Of a DNA stretch of 64,000 bases, positions 35,778 to 46,650 are shown in pieces (position 1 is the first letter of the stretch; each line of letters begins with the position of its first letter). Position numbers and translations under genes: made by a program. The DNA comes from Siphonodentalium dalli (lineage: Eukaryota; Mollusca; Scaphopoda; Gadilida; Siphonodentaliidae). The stretch is from NCBI GenBank assembly GCA_032622095.1, contig CP136066.1:132651917-132715916 (forward strand), given 5' to 3'. Under the pieces are notes generated by a model. The model worked only from the letters and a program-made list of their open reading frames with translations, had not been told where the DNA came from and searched no databases.

Positions 35778-36888
35778 ATGTTTACCCATACCATGTATGG
35801 TAAACATAGTGTCGTTGTCCGGATTGACCACTCGTCGTGCGTCCGTCCGTCCGTCCGTCTGTCCGTCCGTCTGTCTGTCTGTCCGTCCGTAGACACTTTA
35901 CGTGTAATGCGATAACTCAAACATTTTTTTACGGAGTTATGGCCCTTTTTCGACTTAGAATTCATGAATTCTGCCATAACTCAAACATTTTTTTATCTGA
36001 TTGGAACCAAATTTGGTGTATGAGTTTCTCAGACCAACATACAGATTGATTTCGAATATGGGTTTGATCGGATTTTTTTTAATGGTGTTATGGTCCTTTG
36101 ACATATGATTCACACATACATGTACTTCGATAAATCAACCATTTTTCATCTGATAGGAACCAAATTTGGTATGTGAGTTTCTCAACTCAAAATACAGAAC
36201 GAGTTTGAATATGGGTTAGATCCAATTTGTTATACCAGAGATATGGCCCTTTTTAAACTAAGAATTATCCAGATTATAACCCAATTAACTTACAATTAAT
36301 GAATACCTGCTTCTCTGTGAGCAAGATAAAAGACAATATAGTTTATTGCTTTGAGAGTTATTTATAGCCCTCATATGTTAGGTCTGTATAAGAGACACAG
36401 TGAATTATTGGATAAATTGATTTAGCTATCTTTTTAACCACAACTTAGCCAGGTGAATTTATTTAACTAGACCAATGGAGCTCTCTAAGTCCTTGGATGA
36501 TGGGACTACATTGGATCAAACAGGGCAGAGATAGGTGATTTAACCCCTTTTACCCATTCCATGTCTTTTAACCTTTTCCATTAAATAAATAAGTATATTA
36601 TTTTGATATCTCACATGGCAATTTGCAACAACATGAATAGAACTGCTCACACTATGATAGTGGTGACAGGCTCTAGAGTTTAGATGTTATATTAACCCTT
36701 CTATATTGACTCATACATTCCAATAATTTGTGTTATTACTGGTTATTATGTACATTTGTCATATACTACTTTAGATCATAACAGTATACTCTATAATTCA
36801 ACATTAAAAGATTATGATTCTGATCTTAACAATTTACTATCGCCAAGGGATGGGTTAAACATCTGCCGATCGTGATCGGCCTCTCGTT
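35778..36888 (+). mobile_element. HINE-C, tandem-core element inserted in the left arm of LTIR-10
   Basis: The 5' end ATGTTTACCCATACC is complementary to GGGATGGGTTAAACAT near 36848-36863. The next landmark is a CCGT/CTGT microsatellite (35839-35893). Then come ~150-160-bp monomers (AACCAAATTTGGT, CTTTTTCGACTTAGAATT). The 3' end has the 16-nt hairpin GCCGATCGTGATCGGC followed by CTCTCGT. The right arm of LTIR-10 (about 45805-45815) has the uninterrupted target, AACTTTTT joined to CTGGAAGG, so the insertion is between T and T or T and C without target duplication, as in Helentrons. Confidence 0.82.
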
Positions 36889-39660
36889 CTGAAAGGTAAA
36901 TATATATCATTTATGAAAATGATTCTTGGCCTTGCCGGAATTGGTGGCAGCTATGTGTGGCAAGACTATTTGTGAAGGTACCTACCGAAAAATAAGCCTG
37001 TTTTCAGCGGTTGGCCAGCTATACACAATTGGTTAAAAGTTAAGCACAACACCAAAAACAGAATGTTCTATTAGTTATTATGGGGTACATGGTGATACTA
37101 GATCGGAGCGTTGTTATTTGTTCTTGTTTGTTTGAGATCTCACGACGTCATGGTGGAGAATGTAACGTTATGCGTCAAAACATCATGACGATTCAGAGAA
37201 ACTGTCGCCCGTCAACTCTGTACAAAACTAGCACGCTGGATTGAGCTTATCTTATCATATATGTTTGGAAAGAATGGAGTATTAAGTTTATTTTCCTGAC
37301 CCTACAAATTTAGCAATAATAGGCAAAAACTTAACCCTCCCCCCAATGTCATAAAATGCTAAATATAGCCATCGCCGGGGATTGGATCCCAGAATGATAG
37401 AATAGTGCGTAGTATTTCATTTTACTTAGTGTAGAACACACATAACAATAGTCCAAGTCTTCTCGTACTAAAACTAGCTAAGATTTTGGGATGGAGAGAT
37501 GCTAGTGTTTAGTCCGAGATCGCGCGCATAGCCTTCTTATGACACGAGTTACGCCCAGGATCTGTGGCGGGAATCTGTGGTGTATTTTACTCGATTTACC
37601 TAACAAAGCAATACATGATGCTATATACGTCGGAAAGAGTGACATCTTATGGTCAGAATGGTGTATAATAATCTAACTTTAATGTTAAATTACACATAGA
37701 ATATTCCGGTTGATTGCCACAAACATCGTTGTTTTTTCTGTTTGTTTACTTAACTGAAAGCCGAACTCAGGTTCCGAAGAACTTCGGCATTGTCCGGTGT
37801 TTGTTCGGAGTATTCTAGTTTCCGTTTCTATATATAGCGCGGGGTTTTCCGAACAAAATGGTGAAAACCGATCGCCGCAAAGTCCAGTTTCCAATGTGCT
37901 TTGAGAACAATTCCCGCACTAAAAACTTAATGACATAATGGAGGATCAGAAAGGTAGTTTTGTTGACAATTTTCGCAAGCAACTTGTCAAAATTGGAGCA
38001 AATTAGAACTCTTGTGTTTGACTTGCCATGCGTGTGATTTTCATCCATGTGCATTTTGACTTTTGTGTTGATAAAATAATCGGAGAACCGAATCACACAG
38101 TTTCGAAATATAGTTCTTCCGTTTTAGTGGGACTTTTCAAACTTAAGGTTAAAAATTTATACAAATTTTGTTTGATTTTTTGTGTGCTTAACAAGAGCAG
38201 TATATTGCTCTGTTCGCTTAGTATATATCTTAATTTCGCTGAAGTCCACCAAATGTGGGAAATGTAGCACCATATTATTTATTCTAATGCTCGTTGTGTT
38301 TACACTGTTTTAAACTTTGAGAGGGTTGTAATTCCCCGTAATTTATTTAATGTATTACATTTATATCTTCAATGTTTAATTAATCTATTTATTTTTTATT
38401 TATTGACACACATAATTACGATTACAATGGAGAATTCATCGTAATTTGCGTTGTCAGTCGAAAATCTACGGAATATTTTCAACGGAAAATGCCGAACACA
38501 GTTCGCGAGGTCAACTGAGTTCGCATACTTTTAAAAATTTGTAAACATTGCGGTAAATGTCTCTTTTCGCATTAAATTACCGCTTTCAATTCACAACTGA
38601 TGTGGGGTTCAGATCAAATAGCATGTCTTCTGCGGAAAATATCTTTTATTGTCGCAATTGTGATATTTTATTTCATATAATTGTGGTTTTATTTGAGCGG
38701 GTCATTAACGCTTAACTCGTGTCATAAGAAGGCTATGCGCGCGTTTTCGGACTAAACACTAGCATCTCTCCATCCCAAAATCTTAGCTAGTTTTAGTACG
38801 AGAAGACTTGGACTAACATTACAAGTGTAAAATGCAAATTTCCAACCATATTCACTATTAGATAAGTATCAAACTCCAAGATGGCGTCCAATATGGCATT
38901 CAGTTTTTATTTTAAGACTTAGTGAAGCGACATACGAAAAATCCTGAAAAGGAACGTCCCAAGTGGTAAAATGTATATTATGTTAATGACCATATAGAAT
39001 AGTATTTCATATGAAACATTAGTTTCACCAATAATACATCTTATCAATTCGAAAAATAAAAGTAAAAAATTTATTCCGCCGTTCAATGTCATAAAATTCG
39101 AACCAAAGTTGTCGCTTGGGATTGGAACCACGAATGATCGCATATTGCGCAGTATTTTGTTTTATTAAATGTAGAATACACATGCAAATTGGCCAGAGAA
39201 ATTGCCATCCAAATTTGTTATTAAAAGAGTATCATAATCGAAGATGGCGTTCAATATGGCGGCCAATTTTTAATTCAAGACTTAGTGAACGGACATACGA
39301 CAAATTCAGAAAAGGAATGTCCCCAGTGGTATATTATATATAATTGTACTGACTACATAGCATATTTCATATCAAACATTAGATTCAGCATTGAACTTTA
39401 TTATCAATTGATGAAATAATTAGACAAAAACTTGATCACCCACAACAGTCACAAACTTCTACACAATTGGGCCACTGTGGATTGTAGTACAGGCCAAAAA
39501 GAAATGAGCATACATTTTGGATTTCATTTGTGCTGAATACGATAAAGAAACAAAACGTTTGAAGTCACACCCACTATTGCGCCATAATGGCGGCCAATAT
39601 GGCATTTAAGTTTAATGTCAACACTTTGTAAACAACTAGTACGATATGCGGGCAAATAAA
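36889..39660 (-). repeat. Left arm of LTIR-10 with ~360-bp subterminal repeats
   Basis: The units share AAGATGGCGTCCAATATGGC, TTAAGACTTAGTGAA, GACATACGA and GTATTTCATATGAAACATTA. They also share GGGATTGGAACCA or GGGATTGGATCCC. Unit starts are near 37290, 39065 and 39415, the first split by the MULE. Units recur inverted near 45160, 44800 and 44440. Confidence 0.8.
37449..38815. mobile_element. Mutator-like element (MULE, 1367 bp) in the left arm of LTIR-10
   Basis: Inverted repeats of ~105 bp start TAGTCCAAGTCTTCTCGTAC. They continue through GGATGGAGAGATGCTAGTGT to GACACGAGTTA (left) and mirror at 38712-38815. A 9-bp duplication ACATAACAA/ACATTACAA (one mismatch) flanks it (37440-37448, 38816-38824). 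The inverted copy of the target at about 45230-45245 (read as complement) runs through without the insert. A 9-bp duplication plus ~100-bp inverted repeats is typical of TIR-MULEs. No transposase ORF. Confidence 0.85.
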
Positions 39661-40059
39661 CGTCTCATGTGTTATTACTTATGTGTATGTTTCCATTATT
39701 ACATGGCAATTTATTGTTTGCGTGATGACGGAGACCAAAATGTGGTGGTCAACTATAGAAACAAAAAATCAGGCGAGCTTTGTCATGTCTCGAATTTATA
39801 ACACTTCGTGTGAAAACAAATACGGGAAATCGGGACAAATGACGTCTCCAGTTGTATATATATTGTGTCGATTCATCACATTCATTTCATTACAATAATC
39901 ATATGAAGTAGTAGTTCTGTTATCAACATATCTTTTAATTTGCGAAATAATAAACACAAAACTCAACATTCCTCATATCGAAAGTTAAAACAATGCGCAC
40001 AAAGGTATCTCTGAGAATCCTAACCAAGAATAAAACAACAAATGCGCAGTTGTAGATGT

Positions 40060-40170
40060 CATTTAGTGTTCACATGTATTTTTTTTTACATATTAATTGT
40101 TTATTGTTTTATTATGAATTGTATTGTTAGCATATTGGTGTTTATGCAAATAAATCGTATCGTATCGTTT
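40060..40170 (+). mobile_element. LINE/SINE 3' tail relic
   Basis: An AT-rich segment ends GCAAATAAATCGTATCGTATC, a polyadenylation-like AATAAA followed by a short pentamer repeat. This is the usual 3' end of Jockey/CR1-type retroposons. No ORF remains. Confidence 0.45.
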
Positions 40171-40699
40171 AGTGCGACATAATTATGTTAGAACCACACT
40201 CGCTATAAGATGGATCTCAAAATACAAGATGGCATCCCATAATTTAGATGTCATTTCAATTTTGCGAAGAAGTACAACAGCCAGAAAAAAGACTTCCTTT
40301 TGTGATGCTTTGCGCTGGATTTGTTGTTGAAGTGCCAGTTGTTTTCAACAACCGTTCAAATGGTTTGTTTGCTCTGGTGCCGATAGTCGATAAGTTAACT
40401 TTTCAATAATACTATTTTTGGAATAGAATAACATTAACATATATGTTATCTTCATAAAGATGAGCAACATTTGCTTTTATCAATCATAAAAATTACATGG
40501 CTCTGATGGCTTACCATTCAATTAACGTTCAGTGACTAAAGGTTATACATGACTCCAGTGACGACATGTTTATAGAGACAGATGGATCTGAGAAATACAA
40601 TTATTATTCCCATATTTTCATTTAATATGAGTCATACAATGTGATTCTATGCATTCACAGCAATGGGCACTTGAGCATGGCATGTCCAGGTTTTCTTGA

Positions 40700-42445
40700 G
40701 AAACAAAAATGACTATTCTGGGTGAACAAGAACACAATGCTCGGCTTTCATCGTTCCTCAACAAACATAAAATTCTTCATGAACACCAATATGGCTTTCG
40801 TAAGAAACATTCTACCATTCATCCACTTATACATCTTCTCGAAGATGTAGCGGAATGTAATGACAAAAAAACCCGTGACTCCACCATTGCCATTTTCTTA
40901 GACTTATCAAAAGCTTTTGACACCATAAGTCACGAAATTTTACTTAGAAAGCTCGATCACTATGGAATAAGGGGAATCGCTAATGACTGGTTCAGAAGTT
41001 ACTTACGTGACAGGCGACAATATGTAGAAGTCCATGATCATCAATCGGGAATGTTGACTATGACATGTGGAGTACCACAGGGGTCTATCCTTGGCCCCAT
41101 CATATTTCTAATGTATGTCAACGACATGCCCAACAGCACCAATCTCAAACTTCTTTCATTTGCTGACGACACAACATTATACATGTCAGGGAATAACTCT
41201 AAAACCATTCAGAATAAGATAAACGATGAACTAGATAAAGTATACCGCTGGTGCTGTAGTAACCGACTATCCCTCAATGAATCAAAAACTAAATATATGT
41301 TGCTGCATCCACAAAATAACGATTTTAAATGGGCAGATCTGCGAATTAAATTGAATAAAAAGGAACTAGTTCGTGTAAGTAATCAAAACCAAGAAAAATC
41401 ACTTAAATTCCTTGGCATAATCATTGACGAAAATCTTACTTTTAAGTACCACATATCAATGCTAACCAGAAAAATATCACATGCAATATACTGTCTAGGT
41501 AAAGCCAAACGATTCCTCCCCAAAAGTGCACTAAAAACTCTGTACTTCTCCTTAATTCACAGTCATCTCCTGTACGGAATAATAATCTGGGGACACGTTT
41601 CAGCATCAGGGTCTCTTTTTCGGCTACAGAAAAAAGCAGTCCGGATATTATGCAACAAAAGATATCGCAGTCACACAGAGCCGTTGTTTAAAACTCAAAC
41701 AATTCTAAAGTTTCATGACCTGTATCATCTTCAAATCGCATTGTTCATGTATGATTGGAAAAACAAATATCTTCCCCCATCTTTCGAAAGTTTATTTAAG
41801 TATACACCAATATCAACAACACGACAGTCCGGCAACTTGGCTACTACAATTCCAAGGACGAATTTCTCTCAAATTCTACCGAAATACTCATTTCCGTATG
41901 TGTGGAACTGCTTGGACACAGCACACAGATTTGCAGCTAGCAGAACCATCTTTAAATCTTCCATACGTACAAATGTGCAATCACACTATAATAGCTCAGT
42001 AACTTGTGACAACGCGGAATGCCGAGATTGTAGAAAGTAATTGGAACAATATGTATACATGTATTATGTATGATTGTGCTTAAGAGACGTGTCCTCATTG
42101 CGTGCCGTAACCCTGGATTACTCACCATTTATGGGCACATATCCATGGACATATAATTGTATAGACATTTATTTAATCATATCTGCCCGAACAAAGTTGG
42201 ATATATAAAACACAACCCCAAAATTTTAACAACACATTATTTCAACAGCTGACCCTCATGCAACATCTCGATTGTCACACAACAATATGATCGCCATCTG
42301 CTTATTCTCTATTATGTATAAGGGGCGGCAGGAAGACGGCCTGCATTGGCCATGCCGCTCCTGTGCAAATTTGAAAGATATATTATTATGTTTGTGTATT
42401 ATGTATTTAATTTGTGCAAATAAACAATCCAATCCAACACTATAC
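40700..42445 (+). mobile_element. 5'-truncated Jockey/CR1-group LINE
   Basis: The insertion begins about 40700, just after an in-frame TGA, and contains an RT ORF to 42040. It then has ~400 bp of 3' UTR ending GTGCAAATAAACAATCCAAT with a CAATC-type tail. The endonuclease region and the first RT motifs are missing, as expected for target-primed reverse transcription aborted early. It lies in the centre of LTIR-10. Confidence 0.82.
40709..42040 (+). CDS. LINE reverse transcriptase, C-terminal 443 codons (5' truncated, frame intact)
   Basis: Non-LTR reverse transcriptase, which copies element RNA into DNA at the nicked target. Visible motifs: HQYGFRKKHST (residues 26-36), LDLSKAFDT with the first catalytic Asp (64-72), GVPQGSILGPIIF (121-133) and FADDT with the catalytic Asp pair (151-155). 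LKFLGIIID and YGIIIWG follow in the thumb and C-terminal part, and CDNAECRDC is at the very end. The style is that of Jockey/CR1 clades. The listed ATG is not a natural start: the protein has lost its endonuclease and N-terminal RT part. No frameshift or stop interrupts the remaining 443 codons, so the insertion is fairly young. Confidence 0.92.
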   Translation: MTILGEQEHNARLSSFLNKHKILHEHQYGFRKKHSTIHPLIHLLEDVAECNDKKTRDSTIAIFLDLSKAFDTISHEILLRKLDHYGIRGIANDWFRSYLRDRRQYVEVHDHQSGMLTMTCGVPQGSILGPIIFLMYVNDMPNSTNLKLLSFADDTTLYMSGNNSKTIQNKINDELDKVYRWCCSNRLSLNESKTKYMLLHPQNNDFKWADLRIKLNKKELVRVSNQNQEKSLKFLGIIIDENLTFKYHISMLTRKISHAIYCLGKAKRFLPKSALKTLYFSLIHSHLLYGIIIWGHVSASGSLFRLQKKAVRILCNKRYRSHTEPLFKTQTILKFHDLYHLQIALFMYDWKNKYLPPSFESLFKYTPISTTRQSGNLATTIPRTNFSQILPKYSFPYVWNCLDTAHRFAASRTIFKSSIRTNVQSHYNSSVTCDNAECRDCRK

Positions 42446-44389
42446 ATCAGTGATTTTTAGTTGATTACATCACATTGACTTACACTCAGTTACTTGTATC
42501 CCCATAAAACACTAGATCGAGGACGAAGGTGTTATAAATCCCGATCAGTAACACTGATATGAGGTCCATGTTAAGTGAAAACAACTTTCGAATATCTGCC
42601 AGTTTGGGGGTAGGTGGCTTATGTATGGACTGAGTATATTGCTTCCGCGGTAAGATCGGCGCTGTCTTTACGCCACCCATACGAATACAATGTATGTTGT
42701 GATATGGCCTAGTCGCCATAGACCAAACCGTAAACACAATTTGGATATCTATATATCAAGACTAATGACGAGTGTCTATTGTGAATTGCCTTATGCCTGT
42801 CGCCATTTCAATTGTGTTAATAGCCTACAGATTTTCATTACTTACCATTTTATCCATTTCAAATGCCACCAGACTCAAAAGAACCGTGGATAAAACAAAC
42901 GTTTTAGTGACATTCTGGTTTTCTTGTGAGTTGCGTGATTATGATTAGAATCTAACCGCAATCATAAATGCAACACCATTGTGCATGTTCAATGGAGATT
43001 ATCGCACTATGACCTATGTATCAATAAAATGTATTAGCATGAGAGATTGCTATACATGTATAGTCAGGACTCACGTTCGTAAGAACTAATACAGATATGA
43101 TATCCGCCGGAGATATAGAAGATTGAATTTTAATTAGTCTTGCCCGGAAACTCAATATCTTCTGTTTGTAACATATATGAATCCGATTGACATTCACAAC
43201 CATTTAACTCACAATCTAGTCGGGACTAAAATATCAATGTACGGAAAAACATGCACACCAAGCAACATATGGCGAGAACAACTTATATGCATAGGTATGC
43301 GGTGTTGCTTTCTTGTTTGACGCTGAGCCGAAACTCGAACGATTATACAAAGCAGCGACCTCTCGATCACTATAACGCCTATTTATAAACCATTGTACGA
43401 TGATTGCATTATATGGACATTGTGGTCCCATGTTATGTCATTAAAGAGCATTTTGTGTGTGCGATGATGAATTTCGTGTATCGTTAATAGGTAGTTACTA
43501 TGATGTGTGAACTTTGATTGCTCGTGGATTAATATCCAACTTTGGCAAAACCAGAGATCGATAAGATATCTTATTTACTGGATTTTAAAATGTATGCCAT
43601 TTTTGTTTTTTTGCGTTACTGCATAAAACAACAGATGGTGATTCTGTTATTTAATGTTTCATGTGGCCAAAACTGTTGCAAGGCTCTCTGAAAATGTTGG
43701 TGAAAATTCAAAAGGACATGTTAAGGAGGACTGCACATTCAAGACTATCACAATATATTAATGATAGAAATATGTTAGTATTGAACATTACAACATCACT
43801 TCGTACCGCATAGAGTGCATGATTATTTGTAACGGTCAATGACCATCCTCTATTGTTACCAGTTGTCTACATATTGTTTATTCTTTACTTACTTAACGTC
43901 CCAAAATGACATCAAATGTGTCAAACAATAGTCAAATGTGCATTGGAGATCAATACACGATTCGGCAAATTAAACTATTTAAGTCATTCTTGGAATTTCA
44001 CTAAGTGTTTTTTATTTTTGGTAGGTTTGTCTTTCTCCAAATATTTGATATAAAGTTCCTGATAATTGTTAAACAAAACAACCTAAACATTCAACAAATT
44101 CAAATTTCCATCCAGTATTAATCCTGGCGTCACACCTGTGTCATAGCTAAGGGTGTGACATTTGGAACCTGATGTAGGATACCACCAAACCAATGGAAAG
44201 ACACGGCTTACCCGCCCTTACGGAGCTGATCGACCAATTATGGAAGTTAATTTGAGACAATCACGTCAAAGCTTTATCTGAAAAAAATGTTGTCTTACTA
44301 CCATCACTCAAACACAACATATCGACGTCTAATATAAACACACAATCTAAACAATATATCGCTTCAAACTGCCGTATGATACATTTTGA
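42446..44389. other. Interior of LTIR-10 without recognised genes
   Basis: No ORF above ~80 aa and no repeat unit is recognised. If LTIR-10 ever encoded a transposase, its remains are not visible here. Confidence 0.5.
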
Positions 44390-45882
44390 CCGACTTCCGT
44401 ATTCATTGTTCGCAGCGTGTTGGCATTAAAATTTGCCGTCATATTGGGCGTCATCTTGGATTTTGGTTGTCTACTAAGACAGATGTGGATGCAAATTTTA
44501 CATTTTATGTTTCTTCGTTGTATTCAACACAAAGTAATTCCGAACGATTTGCTTAATTCTTTGCATACTGGACTATAGTCACAAGTGCCGCCATTATGTG
44601 GACGTTTGTGACTGGGTGTTGATTACGTTTTTGTTTACTAATTCTCCAACTGATAAGATAGATCAACGGTGAAACTACTGTACCCTATGAGATATTGTCT
44701 ATGTAGTCACTTCAATGATATACAATATGCCACAGGGGACGTTCCATTTTAGTTCGTTTGTATGTGCGTTCGCTAAGTGGTACAATTAAAATTGAACGCC
44801 ATATTGGACGCCATTTTGTTGTATCATACTCTTCTAATAGTGAATATGGATGGAAATTCATACCTGTCACTTCGTATGTGTGTTGTACATTAAATAAAAC
44901 AACATACTGCGCATAATGCTATCACTCGTGGTGTCAATCCCAGTCGATAACTTTATTTCGAATTTGATGACATGGGATGGAGGGATACAGTTCTACCTAT
45001 TAGCTTACCAATTGAAAGATGTATTAATGGTCAAATTAATGTTTGATATGAAATGTTATTCTATGTAGTCACTACAATAATATAGATTTTACCACTGGGG
45101 ACTTTCCTTTTCGGGATTTTTCGTATGTCGCTCCACAGAGTCTTAAAATAAAAACTGAAGGCCATATTGGACGCCATCTTGGATTTTGATACTCTTCTAA
45201 TGGTGAATATGGTTGGAAATTCGAATTTTACATTTGTTATGTGTGTTCTACACGAAATAAAAGGAAATACTACGCACTATTCTATCATTCTGGGATCCAA
45301 TCCCAGGCGATGGCTATATTCAGCATTTTATGACATTGGGGGAGGGGTAAGTTTTTTCCAATTAATTACAATATTTGTAGGGATAGGCTAATAAAATTAA
45401 TATCTTCGGGTAGAAAATACTCCATTCTTTCCAAACATACATGACAAGATAAGCTAAATCCAGCGTGCTAGTTTTGTACAGAGTTGACGGGCGACAGTTT
45501 CTCTGAATCGTCATGATTTTTTGACGCATAACGTTACATTCTCTACCATGACGTCGTGAAATCTCAAACAAACCAGAAAAAATAAGAACGTTCGAATCTA
45601 GTATCACCATGTACCACATAATAACAAATAAATCGTTCTGTTTTTGGTGATGTGCTTAACTTTTAACCAATTGTGTATAGCTGGCCAACCGCTGAAAGCA
45701 GGCTAATTTTTCGGTAGGGTACCTCCACAAATAGTCTTACCATACATAGCTGCCACCAATTTCGGCAAGGCCAAGAATAATTTCCATAAATGATATATAT
45801 TTACCTTCCAGAAAAAGTTGGTTTCAACTTGTTCTACCGAGGGTAGGGGTATCCGACCACTTTTGGCGTTTGGCCGCTCCTC
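44390..45882 (+). repeat. Right arm of LTIR-10 with ~360-bp subterminal repeats
   Basis: Three units are marked by GCCATATTGGACGCCAT near 44440 (diverged), 44800 and 45160. Beyond them come AACTTTTAACCAATTGTG, CCAGAAAAAGTTGGTTTC and the terminal TTTGGCCGCTCCTCT. This arm lacks the HINE-C and MULE inserts, so it preserves both target sites. Confidence 0.82.
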
Positions 45883-46650
45883 TATATGTGGAGTTCTTCG
45901 TGGTACGATTGCGACAATATTGAAATTCTGGAAAGTTAGGGGTTAATAGCGACACTTATGCGCGGCCGCAGCCCCCATCCGAGCGTGGGTGGGTTTTCAT
46001 GTGAACCCATCCCAATGTTTTGGCCACTAAAATCACCCCAGACGGCTCATGGGCGGTCCTGGCTTGTTTGCTTCATCGCGACAAACATCGTGATGTCGCC
46101 ATGCATTTTCGAGTGTTAATTGCCTGCCATGGATTTGGTGGCGACTTGTTTCTATGCGAATATAGTCGATGGTATAGTTCCGCTACATATATGTGTGGAG
46201 TTCTTAGCGGTACGATGGCGACATTGGGGTCCAGTCTGCAAATACCGGGTATATATAAATGTCAATTTTTTTATGCACATCCCTTCATCGCGACAAACAT
46301 AGTGATGTCGCCATTTCGAGTGTTAATTGCCTGCCATGGCTTTGCTGGGCGATTCCCACTTGTTTCTATGCGAATATAGTCGATGGTAGTTCCGCTACAT
46401 ATATATGTGTGGAGTTCTTCCAGGTACGATGGCGACATGGGGGTCCAGTCTGCAAGTAATGTAAAACAAATTTATGCACATACCATATTGAAATTCCGGA
46501 AAGTACGGGTTAATATCGCCACATATTGAAATTCTGGTAAGTAGGGGGTTAATATCGCCACACTTCTGCGTGGCCGCGGCCACAAACAGTGCGTGTAGGG
46601 GTTTTCATGAAATCCAGCACTGTTCTGGTCTCTAAAATCCCACATAAACA
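45883..46650 (+). repeat. Host repeat with 218-bp tandem duplication, right flank of LTIR-10
   Basis: CTTCATCGCGACAAACAT recurs at about 46068 and 46286 (218 bp apart), with GCGAATATAGTCGATGG and ACATATATGTGTGGAG in each. ATATTGAAATTCNGG occurs near 45926, 46487 and 46526. The left flank at 35480-35690 belongs to the same family. The 119-aa ORF over it is repeat-derived. Confidence 0.75.

Larger units (their letters stand above)
35695..45882. mobile_element. 10.2-kb long-inverted-repeat element (LTIR-10)
   Basis: It starts AGAGGAGCGGCCAAA at about 35695 and ends with its complement at 45882. CCCTACCCTCGGTAGAACA and GAAACCAACTTTTT follow on the left, mirrored on the right. Removing two later insertions makes the left arm (35695-39660) about 1.5 kb, equal to the right arm (about 44390-45882). 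Each arm contains about three ~360-bp subterminal repeats. The outer flanks are halves of the same host repeat; a clear target duplication was not found (at most TAT). The centre (39660-44390) has no transposase ORF, only a LINE insertion. It is non-autonomous or decayed; superfamily unassigned. Confidence 0.78.

Noticed and set aside
37815-38096. 93-aa minus-strand ORF inside the MULE as a transposase fragment
   Set aside because: No recognisable DDE or zinc-finger motif and low-complexity composition.
39100-45340. tRNA T-arm/B-box-like words (GGTTCCAATCCC and GGATCCAATCCC) in the LTIR-10 subrepeats
   Set aside because: No A box or tRNA-like fold is present at the right distance; probably chance within a conserved repeat.
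46020-46379. 119-aa plus-strand ORF
   Set aside because: It spans the 218-bp tandem repeat next to LTIR-10 and repeats itself; no family recognised.
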